Positions 33,545-43,493 are shown, numbered from the stretch's first letter. The stretch is 64,000 nucleotides of DNA from Nesterenkonia alkaliphila (GCF_009758175.1 NZ_WRPM01000068.1:1-64000), one strand, 5' to 3'. Translations and numbers: made by a program. Notes: generated from the letters alone by a model not told the origin.

Positions 33545-34357
33545 ATGAGCGGTGAGGCGAACATTGAGTGCTGGCTGACCGATATGGACGGGGTGCTGGT
33601 GCGCGAGCATGAGGCGCTCCCCGGCGCGGCAGAGCTGCTGGAACAGTGGCGGCGCAGGGACTTGCCCTATCTGGTGCTCACCAATAACTCCATTTTCACG
33701 GCCCGTGATCTCTCTGCCCGGCTGCGCCATTCCGGGCTGGTGGTCCCGGAGGACCGGATCTGGACCTCGGCCCTGGCCACTGCCACTTTCCTGGCCCAGC
33801 AGGTGGACACTGCGCACGGCAGCGGCAGCGCCTATGTGGTGGGCGAAGCCGGCCTGACCACCGCCCTGCATGAGGCCGGGTTCATCATGACCGAGACCGA
33901 TCCTGACTACGTGGTGGTGGGCGAGACCCGCAACTACAGCTTCGAGGCAATCACCAAGGCGGTCAGGCTGATCAGCAACGGCGCGCGGTTCATTGTGACC
34001 AATCCGGATGCCACCGGGCCCAGCCCCGAGGGCATGCTGCCGGCCACCGGGGCAATCGCCGCGCTGATCTCCAAGGCCACCGGCTCAGACCCCTATGTGG
34101 TGGGTAAGCCGAACCCGATGATGTTCCGCTCCGCCCTGAACCATCTGGGCGCACATTCGATGCAGACCGCCATGATCGGTGACCGGATGGACACTGACAT
34201 TGTGGCCGGCATGGAGGCCGGTATGCACACCATCCTGGTGATGTCCGGGGTCTCCTCGCAGTCCAGCATCGCTCAGTACCCCTTCCGCCCCAATCAGATC
34301 ATCGACGGGGTCTATGAGTTGGTCGAGGACTTCGACAACGAGGCCGCGAGCGACTGA
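33545..34357 (+). CDS. HAD-superfamily phosphatase, NagD/PNPP-like
   Basis: The 270-residue protein has HAD motif I DMDGVL (Asp13, Asp15), motif II LTNNS, the VGKPNP Lys and motif IV GDRMDTDIVAG. These fit the NagD/4-nitrophenylphosphatase class, which dephosphorylates nucleotides or sugar phosphates. ATG 33545 is preceded by TAGGAT and 7 nt; an ATG at 33536 overlaps that box and was not chosen. Substrate is unknown. Confidence 0.88.
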   Translation: MSGEANIECWLTDMDGVLVREHEALPGAAELLEQWRRRDLPYLVLTNNSIFTARDLSARLRHSGLVVPEDRIWTSALATATFLAQQVDTAHGSGSAYVVGEAGLTTALHEAGFIMTETDPDYVVVGETRNYSFEAITKAVRLISNGARFIVTNPDATGPSPEGMLPATGAIAALISKATGSDPYVVGKPNPMMFRSALNHLGAHSMQTAMIGDRMDTDIVAGMEAGMHTILVMSGVSSQSSIAQYPFRPNQIIDGVYELVEDFDNEAASD

Positions 34358-34376
34358 GCCGAATGAAGGCCTGCGG

Positions 34377-37322
34377 TTACGCAGGGTCCTCCGCGGCGAT
34401 TGAGCCAGGGCGGGCCTGCGCCAGCAATTCGGCTAGGTGGAGGGCTTCGACCCCGGCGAGGTCGTCGAGCTGGACCTTGCAGCTCATGCCATCGGCCAGC
34501 ACCACCCGCCTTGCGGCGTCGGTGCGTCCACGCTCACTCTGGGCACGCACTGCCGGCAGCAGATAGGTTTCGGCCACCGCCACGGAGACCTCGTAGTGCC
34601 CCTTCTCCACACCGAAGTTCCCGGCCAGCCCGCAGCAGCCGGCGACCTTGGTGACGGTGGCCCCGGCCATCTCCAACAGGGCCTGGTCCACCTCCCAGCC
34701 GATGATCGAGGCCTGGTGGCAGTGCGGCTGGGCCACTACGTCGGTGCCGGTGAGGTCCGGCAGCTGGATCCGGCCCTCATCCACCAGCCGGTTGACCAGT
34801 TCGGCGAAGCTCAGCACACCATCGGCCACGGTCTTGGCTTCCTCTCTGGCGGAGAGCTCCACGGCATCGGAACGCAGGGTGGCCAGGCAGCTGGGCTCCA
34901 GGCCGATCACCGGCACTCCGGAGGCCACCACCGGCTCCAGCACTGTGATGGCCTGATCGATCCGCGCCTTGGCCGCATCCAGCTGGCCGGTGGTGATCCA
35001 GGGCAGCCCGCAGCAGCCCTGCTTCTGGATGATCCGCGCCTCCAAGCCCTGATTGCGCAGGAACTCGATGGCGGCCAGGCCCGACTGGGGGAAGAAGTGG
35101 TTGGTGAAGGAGTCAGCCCAGACCCAGACATCGGGCTGAGACGACGACGCCGCCCCGGCTGCTTGACTGCCCAGGAGGTTCTTGGCTGCCCTGCGCAGGG
35201 TCTTGGCCGCAAACCTCGGCACGCTGCGGCGCTGGTCGATCCCTGCTGACCATTTGGCCACAACCGCCAGTGGCGCGAGCTTCATGCTGAGATTGGCCAG
35301 CGGAGCCACCGGTGAGGCCAGTTTGGCCCAGAAGGGCAGCCGGCCCAGGATGTAGTGGCTGCGCGGGCGCAGCTTCTTCTTGGGCTTACCCTGTGCATCT
35401 CGGTCATAGGTCTGGTGCAGGGCCTCGGCCTTATAGGTGGCCATATCCACTCCGGCCGGGCAGTCGGAGGCGCAGCCCTTGCAGGCCAGGCAGAGGTCGA
35501 GGGCCTCGTGGACGGCAGGGTCAGCGAGCCCTTTGACCAGCGTGCCGTCCATAGCCTCCTGGAGGATCCTGCCGCGGCCTCGGGTAGAGTCCTTCTCCTG
35601 CATGGTGGCCAAATAGCTGGGGCACATCACCCCGTTGGTCTTGGGCGCCACGCAGCGGCCGACTCCGGAGCAGCGGTGGACTGCGGCGCCGAAGTCGCCT
35701 GCGTCATGCGGCAGCAGCATGCCCGGCCAGGGAAGGTCCTGCTTGGGCTGGGTGGGTTTGATGTTCTCGGTGTGCGGCACTGGACCGGAGCCGTCGGGTG
35801 CGGTGATGATGCCCGGGTTGAGAAGGTTCTCCGGGTCACAGATGGCCTTGGCCTGGGCGAACAGCGCCAGTGAGGTTTCGCTGTACATGGTGGGCAGCAG
35901 CTCAGAGCGCACCCGGCCGTCGCCGTGCTCACCGGAGAGCGAGCCGCCGTAGCGTGCCAGCCCTGCCGCGCAGGCGGCCATGAACTCGCGGAAGACACCG
36001 GTGCTGGCGGAATCCCCGTGCTGGAAGGGAAAGTCGATGCGGCAGTGGATGCAGCCGTCTCCGAAGTGCCCATAGGGGTAGCCCTGCAGGCCGTAGTCCT
36101 TCATCAGGGACTCGAATTCGCGCATCCAGGCGCCCAGGTGCTCCGGGGGCACGGCGGCATCCTCCCATCCCGAGTGTGCGGGGGTGGGGAGGCTGATCCC
36201 AGCCAGGCCCGCCCCGTCCTCGCGGATCTTCCACAGTGCTGCAGCCTCTGCGGGGTCCTCGATCATCCGCTCGCCCACCGCTTCAGAGGCGGCTTTGACC
36301 GCTGCCAGGGTGTCAAGGGCGGCCTCACCAGCAGTCTCCACGAACAGCCAGGACTCCCCCTTGGGGAGCACGGGAACCCGCTTACCGGCCCCGCGGACCA
36401 GGGCCACCAGCCGGGAGTCCATGCCCTCGCAGGCGATCAGCCGGCCGGCACCGGCCCTGAGGATATGCGGGACAGCGTCGGCGGCCTCGGCCACATTGGG
36501 AAAGCCCAGCACCATGAGCCGGCGGCCGGGCTCGTCCTGAACCAGGTTGACCGTAGCCTGCAGCACTGTCCCCAGAGTGCCCTCGGTGCCGGCGATGAAC
36601 TTTTCGATGCGCCCGCGGTTCTCCGGGAGCAGATGTTCGAGGCTGTAGCCGGAGATCTGCCGGCCGAACTGGCCGAAGCTGGTGCGGATATGCGCCAGGT
36701 TCTGTGCGGCCAGCTCCAGCAGCTGCCTAGCAGTCTCCCCGGAGGCGGCTCCGGCGCGGGCGTCGAATCGGCCGGTCTCCCCGTTGCCGAACAGCACGGT
36801 GGCCGCCTCGATATTGTCCGAGGTGCGGCCGTAGCCCAGGGCTCGGGAACCGCAGGCGTTGTTGCCGATCATTCCCCCGATGGTGCACCGGGAGTGGGTG
36901 GAGGGGTCGGGGCCAAAGCGCAGTCCGTACGGGGCTGCGGCACGCTGCAGGTCAGCGTGGATGACTCCGGGCTGGACCGTAGCGGTGCGCGCCTCGGGGT
37001 CAATTTCGATGATCTGTCTGAGGTCGCGGGTATCCACCACGATGCCCTCGCCCACGGCGTTGCCGGCGATGGAGGTCCCGGCCCCGCGGATGGTCAGCGG
37101 CACCCCCAGTTCCCGGGATGTCTGGTGGGCGGCGAGCAGCTCCTCAGTAAGTGCCGGCCTGGCGACCACTTGCGGCACCACCCGGTAGAGACTGGCATCT
37201 GCGGAGTAGATGCCTCGGGCCAGGGCGGAGTCGTCCACTCCGGAGACTCCGGCCCGGCGCAGCGCAGCGGCGATGTCAGCGGTACCCTCAGCGGCGTGGT
37301 GCAGCTCGGCGGTAGTGGTCAC
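34377..37322 (-). CDS. FAD-linked D-2-hydroxyacid dehydrogenase with Fe-S and CCG domains
   Basis: The 981-residue protein fuses an FAD-binding PCMH domain (RGAGTSIAGNAVGEGIVVD), an FAD-oxidase C-terminal domain, a 4Fe-4S region (CLACKGCASDCPAGVD) and CCG motifs (GCCGLPW, GCCGLAGNFG). This is the Dld/YdiJ-like architecture that oxidises D-lactate or D-2-hydroxyglutarate into the electron chain. GTG 37322 has GGAGG upstream. An ATTGT-CA-ACAAT palindrome lies at its promoter. Exact substrate cannot be told. Confidence 0.88.
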   Translation of the reverse strand: MTTTAELHHAAEGTADIAAALRRAGVSGVDDSALARGIYSADASLYRVVPQVVARPALTEELLAAHQTSRELGVPLTIRGAGTSIAGNAVGEGIVVDTRDLRQIIEIDPEARTATVQPGVIHADLQRAAAPYGLRFGPDPSTHSRCTIGGMIGNNACGSRALGYGRTSDNIEAATVLFGNGETGRFDARAGAASGETARQLLELAAQNLAHIRTSFGQFGRQISGYSLEHLLPENRGRIEKFIAGTEGTLGTVLQATVNLVQDEPGRRLMVLGFPNVAEAADAVPHILRAGAGRLIACEGMDSRLVALVRGAGKRVPVLPKGESWLFVETAGEAALDTLAAVKAASEAVGERMIEDPAEAAALWKIREDGAGLAGISLPTPAHSGWEDAAVPPEHLGAWMREFESLMKDYGLQGYPYGHFGDGCIHCRIDFPFQHGDSASTGVFREFMAACAAGLARYGGSLSGEHGDGRVRSELLPTMYSETSLALFAQAKAICDPENLLNPGIITAPDGSGPVPHTENIKPTQPKQDLPWPGMLLPHDAGDFGAAVHRCSGVGRCVAPKTNGVMCPSYLATMQEKDSTRGRGRILQEAMDGTLVKGLADPAVHEALDLCLACKGCASDCPAGVDMATYKAEALHQTYDRDAQGKPKKKLRPRSHYILGRLPFWAKLASPVAPLANLSMKLAPLAVVAKWSAGIDQRRSVPRFAAKTLRRAAKNLLGSQAAGAASSSQPDVWVWADSFTNHFFPQSGLAAIEFLRNQGLEARIIQKQGCCGLPWITTGQLDAAKARIDQAITVLEPVVASGVPVIGLEPSCLATLRSDAVELSAREEAKTVADGVLSFAELVNRLVDEGRIQLPDLTGTDVVAQPHCHQASIIGWEVDQALLEMAGATVTKVAGCCGLAGNFGVEKGHYEVSVAVAETYLLPAVRAQSERGRTDAARRVVLADGMSCKVQLDDLAGVEALHLAELLAQARPGSIAAEDPA

Positions 37323-37339
37323 GCTGGACAGCCCTCCGT

Positions 37340-37351
37340 ATTGTCAACAAT
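37340..37351. promoter_or_regulatory. GntR/FCD-type palindrome upstream of the hydroxyacid dehydrogenase
   Basis: ATTGT-CA-ACAAT is a perfect palindrome 18 bp upstream of the GTG start. It resembles the TTGT/ACAA half-sites bound by FCD-type GntR regulators of lactate and related genes. No such regulator is in the window. Confidence 0.4.
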
Positions 37352-37421
37352 CTGCAATCCTCTCGCTCTCAGCCTAACGGGCAGAGCTCACCCCGGTAAA
37401 TCTCTGAGCAGGAAGGCCACG

Positions 37422-38975
37422 TCAGTCCTGGTGGGGAAACACCGCCTTGAGGGCGCCCAGCACACCGCGGGATTTGGTGACAATCTCCTGCCATTCCGCC
37501 TCCGGGTCCGAGTCTGCGGTGATCGCTCCGCCGAGCCCCAGATGAAAGTCCCAGGCCGGAGCTTCTCCGCCAAACCTCTTCCCCTCCGTCATACCCAGCG
37601 AATGTTGCGTCTGAGGCCGATCTTCGGCCGATTCTGCAACAAGCCCTGGGAGTGCAGGCGGGGCGGATGACGCCGGGAGTGCGGCTGGGACGGGTGCGCC
37701 CGGCGAGGGAACCTCAGTCAGCACAGCGGTGCGGATCAGCACCGCCAGATCACAGGCGCCGGTGCTGGAGAACCAGCCGGCCGCTCCTGAGTAGGCGCCG
37801 CGGGGCCCTGTCTCAAGGCGGCGCAGGATCTCCATCGTGGAGATCTTCGGTGCCCCGGTCATGGAGCCCGGCGGGAAGGCGTCAGCGAGCGCCCGGGCCC
37901 GCGAGACCCGGGGCGGAAGCTGGGCACTGATCGTGGAGACGAGCTGGTGCACTGTGGGGTAGCTCTCCACTGCGCAGAGCCGCTCAGTCCGCAGGCTGCC
38001 GGGCACTGCATGGATGGAGAGGTCATTGCGCACCAGATCAGCGATCATCACATTCTCCGCCCGGTCCTTGGGGTGGCGGTACAGATCAGCCAGCTGGGCG
38101 GCGTCGGTCTCGGGCGTGCTGCCCCGGGGCCTGGTGCCCTTGATCGGTTCGGAGCGGATGGTGCCGGCTGCGCTGATCGAGGCGAACCGCTCCGGGGAGG
38201 TGGAGAGGATGGCCTCTGCAGGCGAAGCCGGACGCGGAGGGAACTCGATGAACTGGGTGAAGGGCGCGCGGTTATGCTGCCTCAGCCGCAGGTAGACCTC
38301 CCAGGGGCACCCGCGGAGCCGGCCACTGACTGCGGTCGTGAGGCAGACCTCATAGGAGTTCCCCTCATAGATCTGCCGCTGGGCCTGCCGAACCTTGGAC
38401 AGATAGGCGCCGCGGGCATCGCGGAGGCTGAACTGCTCCAGGCGCGGGACCGGCCTGCCGGGCGCATCGGAGACGAGCGCCGGGGCAGGGCGCAGCGCCT
38501 CGACGGCGGCACGCACCCGCTCCACCCAATCCAGCCCCTCCGCCTGCGGATCCCCGGCCAGCCATTGGACATCTGCTGTGTGGGAGTGATGGTCGATCAC
38601 CACGGCGTGGGTGGCGCGGAAGAGCCGGGCCTGTTCCTCGTAGCCGATCCAGCCCACCCAGCCCAGCTGGAAGGCCGGCTGGCTCTGCTCGGTTCCCGGG
38701 GGCACCTGGGGCGGCGCTGCGGCGTCGTACTTCCAGTTTTCGGCGAGCCAGCCGAAGGCGTCCTGAGCCAGATCTGCGGTGTGGGCATAGCGGCCCAGGG
38801 AGAAGGCCAGAATGCTGTAGCGGCTCCGGTGCGGTGCCGGGGAGCGGGCATGGTCACTGCTGTCCAGGAACGCCATAGGCACCTGTCCCAGCTGCTGCCT
38901 CAGGCTGCCGAAGAGCTCAGCGGCCGCATCCTCGGCTGCCGAGAAGGGCAGAGTGGCGCGGGCAGCGGCAGGCAT
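37422..38975 (-). CDS. pabB: Aminodeoxychorismate synthase component I
   Basis: PabB makes 4-amino-4-deoxychorismate for folate. The 517-residue protein shows the chorismate-binding motifs PIKGTRPRG, DLVRNDL and GSMTGAPK. The start at ATG 38975 (7 nt after TAGGAT) is chosen because the upstream open frame runs antiphase into tetR. A Pro/Ala/Ser-rich insertion near the C-terminus (about residues 415-450) coincides with a DNA hairpin. pabC lies 6 kb away. Confidence 0.9.
   Translation of the reverse strand: MPAAARATLPFSAAEDAAAELFGSLRQQLGQVPMAFLDSSDHARSPAPHRSRYSILAFSLGRYAHTADLAQDAFGWLAENWKYDAAAPPQVPPGTEQSQPAFQLGWVGWIGYEEQARLFRATHAVVIDHHSHTADVQWLAGDPQAEGLDWVERVRAAVEALRPAPALVSDAPGRPVPRLEQFSLRDARGAYLSKVRQAQRQIYEGNSYEVCLTTAVSGRLRGCPWEVYLRLRQHNRAPFTQFIEFPPRPASPAEAILSTSPERFASISAAGTIRSEPIKGTRPRGSTPETDAAQLADLYRHPKDRAENVMIADLVRNDLSIHAVPGSLRTERLCAVESYPTVHQLVSTISAQLPPRVSRARALADAFPPGSMTGAPKISTMEILRRLETGPRGAYSGAAGWFSSTGACDLAVLIRTAVLTEVPSPGAPVPAALPASSAPPALPGLVAESAEDRPQTQHSLGMTEGKRFGGEAPAWDFHLGLGGAITADSDPEAEWQEIVTKSRGVLGALKAVFPHQD
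37594..37650. repeat. In-frame hairpin inside pabB
   Basis: TGTTGC/GCAACA outer arms, GGCCGA-TCT-TCGGCC inner arms and distal CCCAG/CTGGG pairing form a 57-nt imperfect hairpin. It encodes a low-complexity linker not needed for the PabB fold and looks like a small inserted element. Confidence 0.45.
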
Positions 38976-39017
38976 GGGCACCATCCTATGGTTCGGCACC
39001 GGTCTACGATGGAGACC

Positions 39018-39626
39018 ATGGCAGGGCATAGGGATGATGAGAGGCACCGGGGGCGCCCGCGCAGTGAAGAGGCCCACCAAGCCGTGCTGGATGCGGTGGC
39101 CACACTCTTGGACCAGCGAGGGCACACCTATGAGGAGCTCACCGTGGAACGGATCGCCGCCGAGGCCGGGGTGGGCAAGCAGACCATCTACCGCTGGTGG
39201 AGGAACAAGGCCGCCGTGGTGCTGGAGGCGCTGCTGACGGGTCGGCTGAAACTGACCTCGGAGCCGGTGCCCAATACCGGAGATCTGCGTGCGGATCTGA
39301 TGACCTGGTTGGACTGCGAGCTGGAGCAGGCGAATATGAACGACACCCTGGTGATGGCCCGCAGCCTGATGGGCGCGCTGGTCACCAGCGGGGAGGAGAC
39401 CCGGAGTCTGTTCGCCGGGCGCTCGGTGTGGGATGACATGGAGCTGACCCAGCGTATCCGCGCTGAGGCGGAGGCAGGCGGGCTGCATCCAGACACTGAC
39501 CCTACTGCGGTGGCCTCCGCCATTATGGATCCCTTCATCATTCAGCTGCTCACTGCCGGTCACCCCAGCCGGGAGTGGATGGAGGCGCAGGTCGATATTG
39601 TGCTCCACGGCGCTCTGCCCCGCTGA
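39018..39626 (+). CDS. TetR family transcriptional regulator
   Basis: The 202-residue protein has the TetR HTH (VERIAAEAGVGKQTIYRWWRNKAAVVLEAL read across 45-75) and a C-terminal ligand-binding domain. It is 104 bp upstream of the MMPL transporter and probably controls it. TACGAT stands 7 nt before ATG 39018; ATG 39009 is inside that box. Its -10 is only 16 bp from the divergent pabB -10, so the two promoters interfere. Confidence 0.9.
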   Translation: MAGHRDDERHRGRPRSEEAHQAVLDAVATLLDQRGHTYEELTVERIAAEAGVGKQTIYRWWRNKAAVVLEALLTGRLKLTSEPVPNTGDLRADLMTWLDCELEQANMNDTLVMARSLMGALVTSGEETRSLFAGRSVWDDMELTQRIRAEAEAGGLHPDTDPTAVASAIMDPFIIQLLTAGHPSREWMEAQVDIVLHGALPR

Positions 39627-39730
39627 TGTGACGTTGCTCTCAAACCTCAGTGAGCTAATTCCGAGACGTGGCGTTCCATATATGATGTCAGGAGACCCCC
39701 GCCCTACGGACTTCTGAGGACTGCCTCCCC

Positions 39731-42532
39731 ATGGCCACTCTGCTCTATCGGCTCGGCATGTTCGCCGCTCGCCGCGCAAAAACTGTGATCGCCGGCTGGT
39801 TCGCCATGCTGCTGGTTGCAGCAGCTGCCTTCGCCGGATTCAGCGGACAACTGACCGACCAGATCACGGTGCCGAACCTGGAGACCACTGCGGTGGCCGA
39901 CCGGCTCACCGAGGAGCTGCCCGATGCCGGCGGCGGCAGTGGCAGTGCGGTGCTGCGCACCGAGAGCGGCGAGCCCTTCACCGATGAGCAGCAGGCACAG
40001 CTGGCCGATCTCATCGATGACATTGAGGCCCATGAGGTGGTCGATGAGGTCACCAATCCCTTCGAGGCCGAGGCTGAGATGGCCGAGGCTCAGCAGGAGC
40101 TCGCCGATGCGCGTGCTCAGCTGGATGAGCTTCCCGATGACTTCGATCCGGAGGCCGCCCGGGCCGAGCTGGCCGAGGGCCGCGAACAGATTGAGGAGGG
40201 GCAGGCAGAGCTGGAGGCGGTCCGGGGCCAGCTCGACGCCGGCTGGGCTGAGTTGGAGGCCGGCCTTGAGGCCCAGGGCATGAGTGTGGATGAACTCGAC
40301 TCCGCCCGTGCAGAGATCGAGGAGGGCCTGGCCGCCCTGGATGCCGCAGATGCGGAGATCGACGCTCAGGTGGACCAGGCCCTGGCCGGAGGCTACTGGC
40401 CCAGCGTGGAGGCCGAGCTCAATGCCGCCCGCGCTGACGTGGTCGCTCAGCGCCAGCAGCTGCAGGGGGCCCTGGCCGGGATCGAGCAGGCCGAGGAGGG
40501 TGTGGCCGAGCTGGAGTCCGGTGAAGAGCAGTACGCAGAGGGTGTGGCCGAGCTGGAGGCGGCTGAGGCCGAGCTGACCGAGGCCGAGGAGGGCCTGGCT
40601 CAGATGGAGGAGGCCCTCAATGGCGATGAGGACCCCTTTGCGATGATCGAGCGCGGCGAGCGCATGCTCGAACTCACTGAGGATGCGGGCATGGTCAGCG
40701 AGGACGGCGATGTGGCGATCATGATGATCGCCTTCCACGACCCGCTGGAGCAGGTGGACATGGATGCGCTGGCCGCCGTCTCCGCAGACTTAGTGGAAGC
40801 GGATATCGACGGTGTGGAGGTGCTGCCCAGCCGCGACATCAGCTTTGAACTGCCCCACCTGTTCTCGATCGCTGAGGTGATCGGCCTCATTGTTGCCGCC
40901 GTGGTGCTGCTGGTGATGCTGGGCACCTTCATCGGAGCAGGGCTGCCGCTGCTGAACGCTCTGGTCGGGGTAGGCATCGGTGTGGCTGGTGCCATGGCAC
41001 TCTCCGGAACAGTAGAGATGATGAGCATGACCCCCATCCTGGGGCTGATGCTCGGCCTGGCCGTGGGCATCGACTACTCGCTGTTCATCATCAACCGCCA
41101 TCGCCGTCAGCTCAAGGACGGCATTCCGCTGCGGGAGTCCATTGCCCTGGCCAACGGCACCGCAGGCAACGCAGTGATCTTCGCCGGGGTGACCGTGGTG
41201 ATTGCGCTGCTGGCCCTGAATGTCTCCGGACTGCCCTTCCTTGCTCTGATGGGCACAGTGGCCGCCGCCTGCGTGATCATTGCGGTGCTCATAGCAGTGA
41301 CGATGACCCCTGCCCTGCTGAAGCTGGTGGGCTGGCGGATCCTGCGCCGCAGGGAGCGCCGCTACATCGGCTTCGAGGAGGCCAAGCCCCGCGAGATTAC
41401 CCAACCGATGGGCAACCTCAAGGCACTGAGCCTCACTGTGCTCTCGCTGGCAGGACTGGCAGTGCTCTCCATCCCTGCACTCGACCTGCGCTTAGGACTT
41501 CCCGATGCCAGCTCCGAGGCCCAGGACTCCATGGCCTACCAAGCCTATGCGGAGATCGAGGAGTCCTTCGGGCAGGGTATGAACGGCCCGCTGCTGGTGC
41601 TGGCTGACTTCCCCGCCCCACTCGAGACCGAGGAGGCCGCCACCGATTATCAGCTCGACATCGCTGAAGCGCTCATCGCCCATGAGCATATCGACACGGT
41701 GCTGCCGATCGCGCTGGCGGAGGACCACACCATGGCCGCCTACCAGGTGATCCCCGTTGAAGGCCCCGCCGCGGAGTCCACCGGAGAGCTGGTTCATCAG
41801 TTCCGTGACGGCAACCCGCTGGCCGGCACTGAGACAGCTGAGGTCGAACTCTCGGTGGCCGGGATGACCGCCGCAGAAATTGACATCTCCGGGGTGATCG
41901 CCGAGGCCATGCCGCTCTACCTGAGTCTGGTAGTCGGACTCTCTCTGATCGTGATGATCATGGTCTTCCGCTCTATCCTGCTGCCGGTGGTGGCGACCCT
42001 GGGCTTCGCCGGGGCACTGACCGCATCTTTGGGCATCGTCGTCGCCGTCTTCCAATGGGGCTGGCTCGGAGAGATCTTCGGGGTCAGTAGGCCCGGCCCG
42101 ATCATGACCTTCCTACCGATTCTGCTGGTAGGCATCCTCTTCGGCCTGGCCATCGACTATGTGCTCTTCACCTGTTCGGGGATGCGCGAAGCCCTGGTGC
42201 ACGGTTCCCCGCCGCGGCTGGCGGTCCGCAAGGGGCTGCACGCCGGACGTGCTGTGGTCACCGCGGCGGCGCTGATCATGGCCAGCGTCTTCGCCGGGTT
42301 CATCTTCACCCCGGATCCGATGATCGCCTCGATCGGCCTGGGCCTGGCAGTGGGCATCCTGCTGGATGCCTTCGTGGTGCGCCTGGTTCTGGTGCCTGCG
42401 GTCCTGCACCTGTGCGGGCCTGCCGCATGGTGGCTGCCCAAGTGGCTGGACAGGATCCTGCCCGATGTGGACGTCGAGGGCGCCAAGCTCGAGCGGAAGG
42501 CCGCCAAGGCTCATGAGGGTGCCGGAATCTGA
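39731..42532 (+). CDS. MMPL/RND-family transporter with long helical insert
   Basis: The 933-residue protein has two membrane halves (about 390-560 and 730-910) of the MMPL/RND type, with GLAVGIDYSLFIINRHR as a signature. Between TM1 and TM2 a very acidic, heptad-rich stretch (about residues 110-315, many AELE/EGL repeats) would form a long coiled coil. It probably exports lipids, siderophores or drugs under TetR control. The -10-like TATGAT lies 45 bp upstream. Confidence 0.88.
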   Translation: MATLLYRLGMFAARRAKTVIAGWFAMLLVAAAAFAGFSGQLTDQITVPNLETTAVADRLTEELPDAGGGSGSAVLRTESGEPFTDEQQAQLADLIDDIEAHEVVDEVTNPFEAEAEMAEAQQELADARAQLDELPDDFDPEAARAELAEGREQIEEGQAELEAVRGQLDAGWAELEAGLEAQGMSVDELDSARAEIEEGLAALDAADAEIDAQVDQALAGGYWPSVEAELNAARADVVAQRQQLQGALAGIEQAEEGVAELESGEEQYAEGVAELEAAEAELTEAEEGLAQMEEALNGDEDPFAMIERGERMLELTEDAGMVSEDGDVAIMMIAFHDPLEQVDMDALAAVSADLVEADIDGVEVLPSRDISFELPHLFSIAEVIGLIVAAVVLLVMLGTFIGAGLPLLNALVGVGIGVAGAMALSGTVEMMSMTPILGLMLGLAVGIDYSLFIINRHRRQLKDGIPLRESIALANGTAGNAVIFAGVTVVIALLALNVSGLPFLALMGTVAAACVIIAVLIAVTMTPALLKLVGWRILRRRERRYIGFEEAKPREITQPMGNLKALSLTVLSLAGLAVLSIPALDLRLGLPDASSEAQDSMAYQAYAEIEESFGQGMNGPLLVLADFPAPLETEEAATDYQLDIAEALIAHEHIDTVLPIALAEDHTMAAYQVIPVEGPAAESTGELVHQFRDGNPLAGTETAEVELSVAGMTAAEIDISGVIAEAMPLYLSLVVGLSLIVMIMVFRSILLPVVATLGFAGALTASLGIVVAVFQWGWLGEIFGVSRPGPIMTFLPILLVGILFGLAIDYVLFTCSGMREALVHGSPPRLAVRKGLHAGRAVVTAAALIMASVFAGFIFTPDPMIASIGLGLAVGILLDAFVVRLVLVPAVLHLCGPAAWWLPKWLDRILPDVDVEGAKLERKAAKAHEGAGI

Positions 42533-42557
42533 CCCGGCCCTCGGTGTCTGAGGCGGC

Positions 42558-43445
42558 TCAGGCGTCGTCGTGCTTTGCTGAGTCCCAGTGCTCGGCGAGC
42601 CTGCTGAGCTGAGCCTCGGCCACAGTGCTGAACTCCTCCTCGTCCAGCCCCACGGCCGCTACCATCACCAGGTTCTGGCCGAAGTCCACGGTCATCGAGT
42701 GCCGCACCGCAGAGCCGGCGCTGAGCGGCTCATCCTGGCTGTGCACCACCATCCTGATCCCGTCCACATCTAGGCCGAAGTCCTCGGCCAGCTCAAGCCG
42801 ACTGATCTCCACTGACTCATCGCCGGCCTCCAGCTGGGTGCCGCCGCACTCTTCCAGCACCCGGTCCCAGATCCTGGCGGTGTCCACCTGCTCATCGAAG
42901 CTGAGGATCCAGGCGTAGACCTGCGGCGAGTGCTCCTCCTGGTCCTCAGGCATCCGGTAGGAGTGGACCAGGCCGCCGAGTGGTTCCTCACCCACCAGGT
43001 CCACATTGATCCGGTCCATAATCGCTGCACAGGGGGTTTCGCCGAAAGTCTCCTGGTACTGGGTGTACTCCACCGCGATGTAATCCAGGAAGTAGGAGAT
43101 GCCGGTATGGGTGGAGTGGCTCTCCGGGGAGTCAGGGAGATCCCCGGCGCTGAGCAGCACTTCCAGCTTCTGGTCCTCGTCCAAGGCCTCCGGGGCCTCT
43201 GGGCCGGCTGACTCTGCTGTGGCGGCCTCATGGGCCTGTTCAGTGCCCTCGGCTGCGGGCTCAGTGGGCACCGCCCGGTCCGTGCCCTCTGCCGAGACTG
43301 CTGTTTCCGGGGCCTGCTGCGCCTGGTCATCCTGCCCGATGTCCCCGCAGGAAATGAGCAGGCTCAGACCCGCCGCGGCGCACAGTGCAGCCGTGGCTCG
43401 GGGGGTGGTCAGGGTCCGCGACCCAGGTAGGGTGCTTTCAGGCAC
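42558..43445 (-). CDS. Predicted secreted lipoprotein of unknown function
   Basis: The 295-residue protein has a lipobox LLISC with the lipidated Cys33, then an Ala/Glu/Pro-rich linker and a C-terminal domain with no recognised family. GTG 43445 is preceded by TACTCT and 7 nt. It converges with the MMPL gene and precedes no clear partner. A cell-envelope location is likely. Confidence 0.75.
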   Translation of the reverse strand: MPESTLPGSRTLTTPRATAALCAAAGLSLLISCGDIGQDDQAQQAPETAVSAEGTDRAVPTEPAAEGTEQAHEAATAESAGPEAPEALDEDQKLEVLLSAGDLPDSPESHSTHTGISYFLDYIAVEYTQYQETFGETPCAAIMDRINVDLVGEEPLGGLVHSYRMPEDQEEHSPQVYAWILSFDEQVDTARIWDRVLEECGGTQLEAGDESVEISRLELAEDFGLDVDGIRMVVHSQDEPLSAGSAVRHSMTVDFGQNLVMVAAVGLDEEEFSTVAEAQLSRLAEHWDSAKHDDA

Positions 43446-43493
43446 GTAGGCCAGAGTAGTTCAAAATCGCAATAACTGGGAGCTAGAGGCGAC

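Noticed and set aside
35925..37670. A 581-residue open frame on the plus strand
   Set aside because: It is antiphase to the hydroxyacid dehydrogenase, which shows clear domains; the plus-strand product is Gly/His-rich with no motif.
38976..39779. N-terminal extension of the pabB open frame
   Set aside because: It overlaps tetR in antiphase, lacks PabB similarity, and a good leaderless start exists at 38975.
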